15,625 nt of DNA from Planctomycetota bacterium (GCA_026692885.1 JAPLNJ010001070.1:1-15625); one strand, 5' to 3'; counted from the first letter of the stretch, positions 1 through 8,117 are shown. A program made the numbers and translations. Notes: generated by a model not told the origin, from the sequence alone.

Positions 1-179
1 GACTCGTTCCAACACCATTGATTACGCCCCATTCATAGCATCCAAGTGTCGCTGTCCAACTAAGTCAGCGTAAACAATACCTCACCGATCACGTTTGCCC
101 TGCAAGATCAACTTTGGCGCGGCCGAGCCTCGCCCTCCCACGCTTTCCGCAATTCGGGGAGACGTCAGGCACCCGCGAC
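1..179. other. Intergenic, no gene seen
   Basis: This is the stretch downstream of the minus-strand barrel gene. No start with a ribosome binding site, no RNA gene and no clear T-tailed hairpin was seen. The plus-strand open frame that runs out of it from 114 only mirrors the minus-strand gene in codon periodicity and is not believed. Confidence 0.5.
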
Positions 180-1274
180 TCAGAAGGCGATGCCCGCTCG
201 GACCAGCAACGTGCTGCCGAAGGGATAGATGATTCTGGTCGACGCGAATTCGAGCTCCCGCGAGAAGACGTAACCCAGCTCGGCGTTCAGCCCGGCCCCG
301 CCGTTCGTCTTGCGTTCCCAGCCGAACATCACGCGCCAGTCGAGAATCGCCAGAATATCACTTTCTCCATCCGGTCGCTGAACCCGCCAATTGTTGCCGC
401 CAAACCCGCCGGCCAAGTACAGCCAGTGCTCGTAGTCCACGCCCCAACCCATGCGGCGACCGATTTTGGCATCGGGAAACACCACTTGGCAATTCCAGTC
501 GTCGTTTGGTTTCCAGAGGACGCCGGCCACGGGCAACCAACGCCGGTTGATGCGATTGATATAGGCCGCGCCCAACACGAACTGGAGTCGATCCGGTGTC
601 CAATCGTAGCGGACGACCGCTTGCCCCGTCAGCCGAAACGAGTCCTGAGCGTCCCCCTGGAAATCGCTGTACCAGCCCGGACTGACCGCCATCACGCCCA
701 GCCAGCGCTCACCGAACTTCGGCAGCCACATCAAGTCCAGGTGGGCCGCATAGACCCAGGACGGTAACGCGAGCGACGCCGGACCGTTGAGGGCCGTCGG
801 TTCCAACGTCGGGATCAGCAGCAGCGGCCAGTCGGTCGTCGGTGCGGGGATGGCAAACGTGGCGAACAGTACCGTCTCGACTTGGCCCAGGCCATCGGAG
901 CCGTCTTGCATGAGGTAGGCGCCCGAACAGGACAACTTCTGAAAGAAGCTGTCCTTATGGTCGATCAGATGCGGCGGTTCCGACAGTTGTGGCGAGTCCA
1001 GCAACTGCGGCCATTCGGACAACTGGGGCAACCGTGGAGGCAGTACCTCATCGGGTGTACGATACTCCGGTGGGTCGCGAGCAAGGCGAAAAGCCGGGGC
1101 TTCGTCAGCAGGGAGACCGCCGCCATCCCGGCCAGCCTCGATGGGCGGCAAGCGGTGCACGACCTCGGGGACTTGCTCGGCCCGCACCGGCCCCGCCAGC
1201 ACCAGAGCGATCCCCAGCAGGGCCACAGAGCTGATGCCGGAATAAGCGGCGGCGTTTGGCCGGCTAGTGTCCAT
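180..1274 (-). CDS. Secreted beta-barrel protein, DUF6268-like (second of tandem pair)
   Basis: Predicted outer-membrane beta-barrel protein of 364 aa; biochemical role unknown. The ATG at 1274 is chosen because it begins a classical signal peptide (hydrophobic SSVALLGIALVLAG, then VRA before Glu). An open frame continues upstream to 1685, but only inside the neighbouring gene. After the signal comes a Pro-rich stretch with a repeated PQLSE/PQLLD-type motif (about residues 75-100), then alternating polar/hydrophobic strands rich in Trp, Tyr and Gly. The last residues are LLVRAGIAF; a terminal Phe is the usual BAM insertion signal. It shares the C-terminal half with the gene just upstream (motifs like VYLNR/AYINR, LPAAGILW/LPVAGVLW, ELGYVFSR/EIGYVFDR, RGGIAF/RAGIAF), so the two are tandem paralogues 35 nt apart and probably co-transcribed. 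No good Shine-Dalgarno is visible. The family name is from memory. Confidence 0.75.
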   Translation of the reverse strand: MDTSRPNAAAYSGISSVALLGIALVLAGPVRAEQVPEVVHRLPPIEAGRDGGGLPADEAPAFRLARDPPEYRTPDEVLPPRLPQLSEWPQLLDSPQLSEPPHLIDHKDSFFQKLSCSGAYLMQDGSDGLGQVETVLFATFAIPAPTTDWPLLLIPTLEPTALNGPASLALPSWVYAAHLDLMWLPKFGERWLGVMAVSPGWYSDFQGDAQDSFRLTGQAVVRYDWTPDRLQFVLGAAYINRINRRWLPVAGVLWKPNDDWNCQVVFPDAKIGRRMGWGVDYEHWLYLAGGFGGNNWRVQRPDGESDILAILDWRVMFGWERKTNGGAGLNAELGYVFSRELEFASTRIIYPFGSTLLVRAGIAF

Positions 1275-1309
1275 CGTTCGGTCGCGTGAAGTCCACTGGT
1301 TTGCGGGTG

Positions 1310-2617
1310 CTAGAACGCAATTCCGCCGCGCAGCATGTACGTGTTGGCAACGCCGTAACTGGCATCCGGAGTAGCCACGAAGTAGACCGTCCGGTCGAAC
1401 ACATACCCGATCTCGACGAAGGCACCCAGTTGTCCGACACCCGGGGCGGCTGGCGGCCCCATCTGCATCCCCAAGAACACGCGGATATCGTTGATGTCGA
1501 TGAGCTGAGGTGGAACTTTCCCGCTGACCGGCGGGGGGGTACCCGCTTGGACCGTCCACGCTCCACCGCCGTACTCGGCACCGAGGTACCACCACAACTC
1601 GTGGCGTCCCAAAGTCGTCAGATACGACGACAGTTTGGGCTGCGGGAAGAAGATATCCCAGCGGGTCTGGGGATTTGGTGTCCAAAGGATTCCGGCGGCC
1701 GGCAAGAGTTTGATCTCCGCCCGGTTCAGATAAACTACGCCCGCTTTGACCGCCGTCGTAGGTGTCAGGCTGAATCGCCCCAACGCAATTCCCGACGGCC
1801 GCAGGCTCTCGCTATCAAAGGTATTGAAGTCGGAAAACACGCCGATGCGGCCTCCCAGCTCGGCGCCGAATTGACGATTGGGATCCGATTGCCAGCCCAG
1901 GTCCAGGAACGCACTGTAGGCATTGGGCGGCAGGTCGTGCGCGTGGCCGTATGTGGAAGCATCGAAGGGACCGCTCCACAGATGCAGCCCGAATCCGGGC
2001 GAGATGAACCACGGTTGCCCAGTCCCCAAGAAGTTGGGCAGGGCGATGGTGGTGGTCAGGAAAATGTCGTTGATTTGCAGCGCATTCGCAGTGCTGTCGT
2101 TCCCGCCCAAGAAGCACTCACTCAACCGGATATGCTGGAACGTCTTCAAGGAACCAGCGGCCAGTGGAGACGCGGCCGGTTGAGTCGTTCCGAATAGCCC
2201 TTGGGGAAACAGTACCGGGGGTGTTGAGGTCCCGAAACCGGGATTCGGCTGCATCCCGGGATACGCGGGCGGCTGTCCGTAGCCGTACGGCGCCGCATAG
2301 CCGGGGGGCGCTGCATAGCCCGTCGGCGGCGCTCCAAAACCTGTTGTGGGCGCACCAAAGCCGCTCGTGGGAGGCGGCAGCAGAGACGGAGGCACTGCTG
2401 ATCCAGCCCCGCTAGCATAAGGGTCGAACGTCGGCGCCTGGAGCGTCGAGGTCGGCCCGGGCATGGCGGGAGGCACCGCGGTCATGCCAGGGGTGCCGGT
2501 GAGTGGCGGAGCGGTGGCACTCGGAAACGAGCCTTGCTGCGCCGAGCCAACGCTTGCGGCGGTCAGCCACAGCACGGCCGCTAGCAAAGCACACGAGGTT
2601 TTTGGCAGTTTTTGCAC
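1310..2617 (-). CDS. Secreted beta-barrel protein, DUF6268-like (first of tandem pair)
   Basis: Predicted outer-membrane barrel protein, 435 aa from the GTG at 2617; function unknown. This start is preferred over the TTG at 2686 because it gives a standard signal peptide (KLPKTS, then ALLAAVLWLTAASVGSA before QQ) and because a -35-like TTGATA lies on the TTG itself. Residues about 60-140 form a low-complexity Pro/Gly/Tyr linker with repeated GFGAP, GYAAP and GYG units. The rest (about 160-435) is a beta-barrel-like region ending YMLRGGIAF, with a terminal Phe typical of BAM substrates. Motifs shared with the following gene show duplication. The linker suggests a spacer across the periplasm or a surface-exposed region. 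Start choice is uncertain, as no strong ribosome binding site is visible before any candidate. Confidence 0.75.
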   Translation of the reverse strand: MQKLPKTSCALLAAVLWLTAASVGSAQQGSFPSATAPPLTGTPGMTAVPPAMPGPTSTLQAPTFDPYASGAGSAVPPSLLPPPTSGFGAPTTGFGAPPTGYAAPPGYAAPYGYGQPPAYPGMQPNPGFGTSTPPVLFPQGLFGTTQPAASPLAAGSLKTFQHIRLSECFLGGNDSTANALQINDIFLTTTIALPNFLGTGQPWFISPGFGLHLWSGPFDASTYGHAHDLPPNAYSAFLDLGWQSDPNRQFGAELGGRIGVFSDFNTFDSESLRPSGIALGRFSLTPTTAVKAGVVYLNRAEIKLLPAAGILWTPNPQTRWDIFFPQPKLSSYLTTLGRHELWWYLGAEYGGGAWTVQAGTPPPVSGKVPPQLIDINDIRVFLGMQMGPPAAPGVGQLGAFVEIGYVFDRTVYFVATPDASYGVANTYMLRGGIAF

Positions 2618-2657
2618 GACGGGCTCAAGTTGGGCAAAGTTAAGTGACGATGTAACC

Positions 2658-2686
2658 CCATTACGACGGGGCCGCTTAACTATCAA
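2658..2686 (-). promoter_or_regulatory. Candidate promoter of barrel-protein pair
   Basis: On the minus strand TTGATA (2686-2681) is followed after 17 nt by TAATGG (2663-2658). The -35 matches five of six consensus bases, but the -10 is poor. It would start a transcript just upstream of the GTG at 2617. Weak prediction. Confidence 0.25.
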
Positions 2687-2738
2687 GAGCCGCCCCCAGG
2701 GTCAAGAGCGATTGAGCCATTTTCGCCCCGGGCCGGTG

Positions 2739-3590
2739 CTAGCTTCCATAGAAGGCGGTTGCTGCCAGACCGGTTCTCTGCCGCACCATTTCGGCGATTG
2801 CATCCACTTCCTCATTTCGCAGTGGCGCGACGAAGGACTCGACGGGCTGACGCGCTACGGTGACCACCTGAATCAGGCTCAGCTGGCCGCCCGCTGCGGT
2901 GATCTCGTTCAACCGCTGGCAGAAAGCGTCCAGTTCCGTGGCTGTCGGCGGTTCAGCATGGATGCGCATGAACAGGGCCTGGATGACTAACGGACGGGCC
3001 TGGGCGGCCGCGGTGATGTTCTTCAGGATGCTGGAGAACGGAATCCGTGTGCGATCGACTCGTCGAAAGTAGTCCTCCGTGCCGGCGTCCAACTTGGCCC
3101 AAATCTCGCCTTGATTGGCGTCCAGGATTTCCAGGCCGCGTTGGACGTGGGGCCGATGCAACATGCTGGCGTTGGTGATCAACACCAGCTTCACGCCCTG
3201 TGCTCCCTGCCGGCGTTTGACCTCGGCACAGGCGGCCAGGACGTCGTCGAAGTTGCGGTAGGTCGTCGGTTCACCATCGCCGGAGAAGGCGATGTCGTTC
3301 CAGCGCCGCCACTCGGACGGTACGTCCCGAAACAACGGATGATCGTAGATTCGCCCGGAAGCTGCCCAAGGCAACATGCGGTCCAGTTCATCGAGCAACT
3401 GGTCCAGGCCCACGAAGCGGGTCTCACTTTCGACTGTGCGATTCACTTGGCAGTAAATGCAGTCGAAGTTGCAGGCCTTGTCCGGGTTCAGGTTGACCCC
3501 GATGGAAAGCCCGCCGGCCCGCCGGCTGATCACCGGATACACATAGCGGTTCGCTTCGAACAGACGCTCGTGTCGAGTGTGCGGAAGCAT
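2739..3590 (-). CDS. Radical SAM protein, COG0731-like Fe-S oxidoreductase
   Basis: 283-aa cytoplasmic radical SAM enzyme. The cluster-binding CxxxCxxC is visible as CNFDCIYC (C40, C44, C47), preceded by GLSIGVNLNPDKA. A later SGDGEPT segment corresponds to the SAM-binding GGE-type motif. This arrangement, with the GVNLNPDKACNFDC context, is that of the COG0731 group (relatives of wybutosine-synthesis TYW1), whose bacterial substrate is generally unknown; I do not assign one. The ATG at 3590 has a GGAG six bases upstream and gives the expected N-terminus (YVYPVISRRAGGLSIG). The ribosome binding site lies at the edge of a REP-like repeat that separates it from ilvC. It probably reads through from ilvC or has a promoter not recognised here. 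Length is normal for the group. Confidence 0.85.
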   Translation of the reverse strand: MLPHTRHERLFEANRYVYPVISRRAGGLSIGVNLNPDKACNFDCIYCQVNRTVESETRFVGLDQLLDELDRMLPWAASGRIYDHPLFRDVPSEWRRWNDIAFSGDGEPTTYRNFDDVLAACAEVKRRQGAQGVKLVLITNASMLHRPHVQRGLEILDANQGEIWAKLDAGTEDYFRRVDRTRIPFSSILKNITAAAQARPLVIQALFMRIHAEPPTATELDAFCQRLNEITAAGGQLSLIQVVTVARQPVESFVAPLRNEEVDAIAEMVRQRTGLAATAFYGS

Positions 3591-3597
3591 TTGCTTC

Positions 3598-3652
3598 TCC
3601 GCCCCTCACCCCAACCCTCTCCCCGGAGTACCGGGTCGAGGGAGTTATTTTT
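3598..3652. repeat. REP-like GC-rich palindrome between ilvC and radical SAM gene
   Basis: An inverted repeat on the plus strand: CCCTC-TC-CCCGG, loop AGTA, CCGGG-TC-GAGGG (3615-3642), followed by AGTTATTTTT. It lies in a longer cytosine-rich tract beginning CCCCTCACCCCAACCCTCTC, a degenerate form of an interspersed repeat I recall as common in many high-GC genomes. Its T-run lies on the plus-strand side, so it is not an obvious terminator for the minus-strand ilvC. Its other end reaches the ribosome binding site of the radical SAM gene. Confidence 0.65.
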
Positions 3653-3662
3653 CGTCCACGGC

Positions 3663-4667
3663 TTAGACTTCCTTGGAGTCGATCCACGTCATGAGCTTGC
3701 GCAGCTGGCGTCCGACCTCTTCGACCAGCAGGGTCTGCTCGTGGCGTCGCGAGGCTTTGAAGGCGGGCGCGCCAGCCTTATTTTCGAGGATCCACTCGCG
3801 GGCGAACTGGCCGCTCTGGATTTCCGTCAAGATCTTCCTCATCTCCGCGCGGGTCGCGTCTGTGACGATCCGCGGACCGCGGGTGTAATCGCCGTATTCG
3901 GCCGTGTTCGACACGCTATAACGCATGTAACTGAGGCCGCCCTGATAGAACAGGTCAACGATCAATTTCAGTTCGTGGAGACACTCGAAGTAGGCCAGTT
4001 CCGGCTGGTACCCAGCTTCCACCAGGGTCTGGAAGGCCCCCTTCACCAACTCCGTCACGCCGCCGCACAGCACGACTTGCTCGCCGAACAGGTCGGTCTC
4101 GGTTTCTTCGGCGAAGGTCGTCAGAATCACGCCACCGCGGGTGCCGCCGATGCCTTTGGCGTAGGCCAAGCCCAGCTTCAGCGTTTGCTCGGACGCCCCT
4201 TGGCCGACCGCGATCAAGCAGGGGACGCCGCCCCCCTTCTGGAATTCGCTGCGGACCAAGTGACCGGGACCCTTGGGGGCGACCAGCAGGGTGTCCACGC
4301 CCGGCGGTGGCTCAATTTGACCGAAGTGCACGTTGAATCCGTGCGAGCACATCAGCACGGCGCCGGGCTTCAGGTTGTCGCGGATCGCAGCGCGATAAAC
4401 ATCCGGCTGGATTTCATCCGGCAACAGGATGTTGATCAGATCGGCCTGCTGGGTGGCCTCGGCGGCCGACAGGGGCTGGAAGCCGTGCGCCACCGCCAAG
4501 TCGTAGTTCTTCGTGCCGGGCAACTCGGAGATGATCACGTGGCAGCCGCTGTCACGCAGGTTCTGCGCCTGAGCGTGGCCTTGCGACCCGTAGCCGAGGA
4601 TGGCAATGGTCTTGTCTTTCAGCAGGGAGAGATCGGCGTCAGTGTCGTAGTAGATCTTGGCGGGCAT
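3663..4667 (-). CDS. ilvC: Ketol-acid reductoisomerase
   Basis: Converts acetolactate or acetohydroxybutyrate to the 2,3-dihydroxy acids of valine, leucine and isoleucine synthesis, using Mg2+ and NAD(P)H; cytoplasmic. At 334 aa it is a short class I enzyme. Seen: the Rossmann motif GYGSQG (25-30), H109 in CSHGFN, PKGPGH (131-136), DLFGE giving metal ligands D192 and E196, ECLHE giving E228 and E232, and SNTAEYGD with S253. The cofactor loop after strand 2 is unusual (SELPGTKN, 47-54): the Arg and the last Ser of the common GLREGSKS loop are replaced by Leu and Asn, with a Glu before them, suggesting NADH preference. The ATG at 4667 lies 3 nt after the ilvN stop, so translation is probably coupled. 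Confidence 0.97.
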   Translation of the reverse strand: MPAKIYYDTDADLSLLKDKTIAILGYGSQGHAQAQNLRDSGCHVIISELPGTKNYDLAVAHGFQPLSAAEATQQADLINILLPDEIQPDVYRAAIRDNLKPGAVLMCSHGFNVHFGQIEPPPGVDTLLVAPKGPGHLVRSEFQKGGGVPCLIAVGQGASEQTLKLGLAYAKGIGGTRGGVILTTFAEETETDLFGEQVVLCGGVTELVKGAFQTLVEAGYQPELAYFECLHELKLIVDLFYQGGLSYMRYSVSNTAEYGDYTRGPRIVTDATRAEMRKILTEIQSGQFAREWILENKAGAPAFKASRRHEQTLLVEEVGRQLRKLMTWIDSKEV

Positions 4668-4670
4668 AAG

Positions 4671-5228
4671 CTATTTCGACTCCTCAGTTAGGTACTTGCG
4701 GATAGAACTGTCATGGAGTTGGGGACCGTCCAGGACGTCGGTCTTGCGCGATCCGGCGCGAACCATCGCAATCCGGCCGGTGCGGACCAATTCGGTGATC
4801 CCGAACGAACGCATCCGGTCGATGAAAGCCTCGATCTTGTTCTCACGGCCGGAGAGTTCGATCATCACTTCGTCTTCACCCACGTCGACGATGCGACCGC
4901 GGAAGATGTCGACCAACTCCCGCACCTCACTGCGTTGGCCACCGGCCGCCGCTTTGACCTTGACCAACATCAGATCGCGTTCCACGTGGTCCTGGGAACT
5001 GACATCGTCGACGCGTACCACGGTGACGATTTTTTCAAGTTGTTTGCGGACCTGCTCCAGGACGCGATCGTCGCCCACGACCACGAAGGTCATCCGCGAC
5101 AAGTTGGGGTCCTCCGTTTCACCGACCGCGAGCGAATCGATATTGTATCCGCGCGAGGCCAGCATGCCCGAGACGTGAGCGAGCACACCGGGAACGTTCT
5201 GCACAACCGCCGAGAGTACGTGACGCAT
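4671..5228 (-). CDS. ilvN: Acetolactate synthase regulatory (small) subunit
   Basis: 185-aa regulatory subunit of acetohydroxyacid synthase; binds the catalytic IlvB subunit and carries valine feedback control. The N-terminal ACT domain (about 1-77) shows MRHVLSAVVQNVPGVLAHV, then RGYNIDSLAVGETEDPNLSRMT. The second domain begins around HVERDLMLVKV and includes IFRGRIVDV, both highly conserved in the IlvN/IlvH family. The ATG at 5228 is chosen because it aligns with the start of known small subunits; the open frame extends further upstream, without conserved sequence. A GGTGGAG lies about 12 nt upstream. It forms a two-gene unit with ilvC, 3 nt away. The partner gene ilvB is not next to it: the upstream neighbour is a GH130 gene. 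Confidence 0.96.
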   Translation of the reverse strand: MRHVLSAVVQNVPGVLAHVSGMLASRGYNIDSLAVGETEDPNLSRMTFVVVGDDRVLEQVRKQLEKIVTVVRVDDVSSQDHVERDLMLVKVKAAAGGQRSEVRELVDIFRGRIVDVGEDEVMIELSGRENKIEAFIDRMRSFGITELVRTGRIAMVRAGSRKTDVLDGPQLHDSSIRKYLTEESK

Positions 5229-5266
5229 GGCCGCTTGCAACTCCACCGTGAGAAACAGAATGCCAA

Positions 5267-5295
5267 ATGATAACTTGCGAAAAATCAGGGGACAA
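5267..5295 (-). promoter_or_regulatory. Candidate promoter of ilvN-ilvC
   Basis: Minus strand TTGTCC (5295-5290), a 17-nt spacer, then TATCAT (5272-5267). The predicted start, near 5260, would leave a leader of about 30 nt before the ilvN ATG at 5228. The -10 matches five of six and the -35 four of six consensus bases. It lies in the 191-nt gap after the GH130 gene, so the ilv pair may be transcribed separately from the glycan cluster. The short leader leaves no room for a leader-peptide attenuator. Confidence 0.45.
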
Positions 5296-5419
5296 GGGGC
5301 GGCGATTGCCCACCGCAGATTTCCTGTGGCGATTTCCCACCAGAGGCCAAGTTGCTGGAAAACCGCCGCCTCGCCGTCCCAGGGCCGGTGGCAACGCAAC
5401 CGGCCCAATGCGTGGCCGC

Positions 5420-6943
5420 TTAGTTGACCAGTCGGCTCAGCAACGCCTCGAGCGAGACCATCGCGAAGCGGGTGATGGTATCGGAGGTGGCGAACGGGAG
5501 ATAAAGTTGCCCATTGTGGATCATCGCCCCACAGGTGTAGGCGACATTGGGCACGTAGCCGTCGCGTTCCCGTTCTGTCGGCGTTATGAGTGGCTGGTCG
5601 AGACAGCCGATCACCTTCCGTGGGTCGTTAAGATCCAACAGCATGGCGCCGATGCAATAGGTGCGCATCGGCCCGACGCCGTGCGTCAACAGCAGCCAGC
5701 CAGCGGGCGTCTCCAAGGGCGAACCACAGTTGCCAATCTGCACAAATTCCCAAGGAGCGCGTGGCGTCTGGAGCAACTCGGCGGTCTCCCAAAAATGCAC
5801 GATGTCGGAAACCATGATGTACAGGTTCTCGCCGTCGATGCGGGAGCACATCACGTAGTGCCCGCCGATCCGCCGTGGGAAGAGCGCCAGGCCCTTGTTC
5901 AGCGCGCAGGCCCCGTTGATCGTATGGACGCCAATCCTGAGGAAGTCGCGGGTCTCGATCAGTTGCGGGAGCACGCGGTATCCATCGAACGCCGTGCAAG
6001 TGCCATAATAGGTGATGGTGCCGTCGTCGTCCACGAAGCGGACCATGCGCAGGTCCTCAATGCCGTGGCTTTCATTGCTGGTCTGGGGAAAAATCACCAC
6101 CTCGGATGCCTCCGCGTCCCTGGACAGCTCCAACTGGTAGTTGGAGCGGGCCAGCCAGCGGATGTCCTGCTGCGCTTTCTCGAACGGCAGCTTCTCGACG
6201 GCCGCCGCCCGCGCCTCGGTGATCGCCTGTTCGAGTTGGGCCGAGGTGAAGGCGTCGGCGAGGCGGTCCAGCACCAGGTCCGCCACCTCCTCGTAGACGC
6301 CAATGTCTTTGAGTTTGCGCCGGAACAGAGGTTTATCGTATTGCTTGTCGGGCACGATGCGGCCCGGACTGGTGAGGCGGCTGCACGGATCGATCTGAAT
6401 CTGCTGATCGGAGTAGATCACCCCGGTGCGAAACACGATCGAGGACACGTGCCCCTCGCCCACCGCCCGGAGACTCATGATAAACCGCACCGCGCCGGCA
6501 GGCAGGTTTCGCTGGTTCTGATGCGGGACGATCGACGGATTGCAGAGGGCTGCGGACTCGATCGCATATTCCGCCGTGAAGTAGGATCCAATCAGCAGCC
6601 GGCGATTGTGGGAGAAATCGTCCGACAGTCCCAGCATCGCCACAGCCGTCCGGTAGTTCTCGTCCAGCACGGAGACAATGGTGCCGTGGCGGGTCCGGAA
6701 TTTCAGGAAGACGTCGTCCAGTAACCGATCCACCTGTCCGCCGCTTAAAGCGCGGACCCGTTCGACGACATTGCGAATCCGTGCTTCGCCACCAGGATCG
6801 AAGAACCGGGTGATGACGCGGCGAATATCGCTGGAGAAGGTGACCGGCAAACGCCGGACCCGCAAGGCGCCACGTCGCCCTTTTTGGTGGCTGGATCGAG
6901 GCACCGGATTGTGGTTGGGGGCGTCGCTCAAGAGGTTCTCCAT
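5420..6943 (-). CDS. GH130 family glycosidase/phosphorylase, long form
   Basis: 507-aa member of the GH130 (DUF377) five-bladed propeller family, whose known members phosphorolyse or hydrolyse beta-mannosides. The propeller part occupies about residue 285 to the end, with HGIEDLRMV holding the expected catalytic Asp (D297 from this start), then YYGTCTAFDG and SPLETPAGWLLLTHGVG, the family's signature near the phosphate/sugar site. The first 280 residues are an extra, largely helical region seen in longer relatives. The ATG at 6943 follows GGTGGA by four bases; a GTG three codons upstream is possible. It is last in the four-gene glycan cluster, 65 nt after the other GH130 gene. Whether it phosphorolyses, hydrolyses or is a glycan-binding relative cannot be told from sequence alone. 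The variant GIEDLR (usually EDPR) is noted. Confidence 0.88.
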   Translation of the reverse strand: MENLLSDAPNHNPVPRSSHQKGRRGALRVRRLPVTFSSDIRRVITRFFDPGGEARIRNVVERVRALSGGQVDRLLDDVFLKFRTRHGTIVSVLDENYRTAVAMLGLSDDFSHNRRLLIGSYFTAEYAIESAALCNPSIVPHQNQRNLPAGAVRFIMSLRAVGEGHVSSIVFRTGVIYSDQQIQIDPCSRLTSPGRIVPDKQYDKPLFRRKLKDIGVYEEVADLVLDRLADAFTSAQLEQAITEARAAAVEKLPFEKAQQDIRWLARSNYQLELSRDAEASEVVIFPQTSNESHGIEDLRMVRFVDDDGTITYYGTCTAFDGYRVLPQLIETRDFLRIGVHTINGACALNKGLALFPRRIGGHYVMCSRIDGENLYIMVSDIVHFWETAELLQTPRAPWEFVQIGNCGSPLETPAGWLLLTHGVGPMRTYCIGAMLLDLNDPRKVIGCLDQPLITPTERERDGYVPNVAYTCGAMIHNGQLYLPFATSDTITRFAMVSLEALLSRLVN

Positions 6944-7008
6944 TCGTTCCACCGTAGTGCCAGATCACCGTTCCACCGAGTCAGTTCGGCGGAGACGAAT
7001 GCGTAACT

Positions 7009-7992
7009 TCAAACCTTGAACGTGGGGGGTGTAGGGCAGGTGCCAAGGTAACTCAAGACGTCCGAGAGTTGGGCGGTGGCCAACGCCAGGCAGGTGTCCG
7101 CCGCCCCATAATAGAGACGGATCTCGCCGCTGATCTCGTCCAAAATCCAGCCACAGGGAAACACCACGCCGTTGACGTCCCCTTGACGCTCGTAGGGCAG
7201 CTCGGGTGCAAAGATCCATTCGTCGCTGCGCCGCAGAACTCGACACGGATCCTCCAAGTCCAACAAGGCCAATCCCAACCGATACAGACAGCCTCCCGCC
7301 GTCATGCGCACACCATGATACAGGAGCAACCAACCCTCCGGGGTTTCCAACGGCGGAGGGCTCAATCCGATCTTGTTGGCATCCCACCAGGCACCGCGCC
7401 GCGCGTGCAACAGGATGTGGTGGTCGCCCCAATGGATCAAGTCCGGCGAGAAGGAGAGCCAGATATGGGCGCCCGAACTCCCCGTGGAAACCGGCCGATG
7501 AATCATTGCGTAGCGATTGTTGAAGCGGCGGGGAAAGATGGCGGCATCTTTGTCCTCGGGGGGCATGACCGGGCCGAGCCGCGAGAAGGTGACGAAGTCC
7601 TTCGTCTCGGCCAAGGAGACCAACGGTCCACTAGGCGAGAAGGCCGTGTAGGCGATGATCCACTGACCGCGGTCCTCGACCCAGGTCAGGCGCGGGTCTT
7701 CCACCCCCCACACCTCTTCCGAATAATTCGCTGAATCGGGCGGAAAACTGGGCTGGGCGTCGATGCGCCAATTCGAAACGCCGTCGTGACTGCGGGCCAC
7801 GCTCAGATGCGAATGGCCACGCCGGTCTTCGACGCGAACGAGCAGGACCGTTTCCTCGCCCACCTGACACGCACCAGCATTGAACACCGCATGGGCGGGA
7901 TAGGGCCAGTCCCGGGCCGTGAGGATCGGGTTGTCGCCGTGGCGCCGAAATAGCTCCGCGTACTGCTGATGTGTTTTCGATTCTCGCAGCAT
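7009..7992 (-). CDS. GH130 family glycosidase/phosphorylase, short form
   Basis: 327-aa GH130 enzyme of ordinary length, made up almost wholly of the propeller. Seen in order: FNAGACQVGEETVLLVRVEDR, GVEDPRLTW with the catalytic Asp (D99), PPEDKDAAIFPRR, the aromatic RRGAWWDANKIG loop, then LETPEGWLLLYHGVR and LYRLGLALLDLEDP, then VFPCGW and LYYGAADT. These are near-consensus for GH130 beta-mannoside-active enzymes; phosphate-binding basic residues are plausibly kept (RR, HGVR), which would favour a phosphorylase. The ATG at 7992 is preferred to an upstream TTG (8010) because AAAAGGAAA lies eight bases before it and would be inside the longer frame. It sits 49 nt after the upstream gene, separated by an invasive tandem repeat. 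Likely cytoplasmic, as no signal peptide is seen. Confidence 0.92.
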   Translation of the reverse strand: MLRESKTHQQYAELFRRHGDNPILTARDWPYPAHAVFNAGACQVGEETVLLVRVEDRRGHSHLSVARSHDGVSNWRIDAQPSFPPDSANYSEEVWGVEDPRLTWVEDRGQWIIAYTAFSPSGPLVSLAETKDFVTFSRLGPVMPPEDKDAAIFPRRFNNRYAMIHRPVSTGSSGAHIWLSFSPDLIHWGDHHILLHARRGAWWDANKIGLSPPPLETPEGWLLLYHGVRMTAGGCLYRLGLALLDLEDPCRVLRRSDEWIFAPELPYERQGDVNGVVFPCGWILDEISGEIRLYYGAADTCLALATAQLSDVLSYLGTCPTPPTFKV

Positions 7993-8014
7993 GGCCGATT
8001 TCCTTTTCAAGGGT

Positions 8015-8117
8015 CGGTGGTCAGTTGCCAGTGGTCCGTGGTCAAGTGTCCGTGGTCCGTGGTTTCAGGCTTTCTTCAACTGACAACGGACAACGGACAA
8101 CGGACCACTGACAACTC
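8015..8117. repeat. Inverted tandem repeat of GTCCGTGGTC/GACAACGGAC units
   Basis: The left arm carries units of the type GTCAGTTGCCAGTGGTCCGTGG. The right arm carries ACAACGGAC repeated, ending CCACTGACAAC, roughly the reverse complement. A spacer of about 18 nt containing TTTCAGGCTTTCTTC separates them. The arms could form a large stem in the mRNA between two glycan genes. Translated, it gives QWSVV- and TTDNG-type low-complexity peptides, which I recall as widespread in planctomycete genomes. It overlaps the last 25 or so codons of the upstream gene. Confidence 0.8.

Noticed and set aside
114..767. Plus-strand frame of 217 aa
   Set aside because: It is antisense to the second barrel gene, which has a signal peptide and family sequence; the plus-strand product is Pro/Arg/His-rich with no ribosome binding site.
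3615..3650. Terminator for ilvC
   Set aside because: The T-run follows the hairpin only on the plus strand, whereas ilvC is read on the minus strand.
3111..4691. Plus-strand frame of 526 aa
   Set aside because: Antisense to ilvC and the radical SAM gene, both certain. A long open antisense frame is common in GC-rich coding DNA.
4668..5266. Leader-peptide attenuator for the ilv genes
   Set aside because: The predicted leader is only about 30 nt and has no short frame rich in Val, Leu or Ile codons.
5267..6724. Plus-strand frame of 485 aa
   Set aside because: Antisense to the long GH130 gene; no family resemblance and composition (His, Arg, Gln-rich) typical of a mirror frame.
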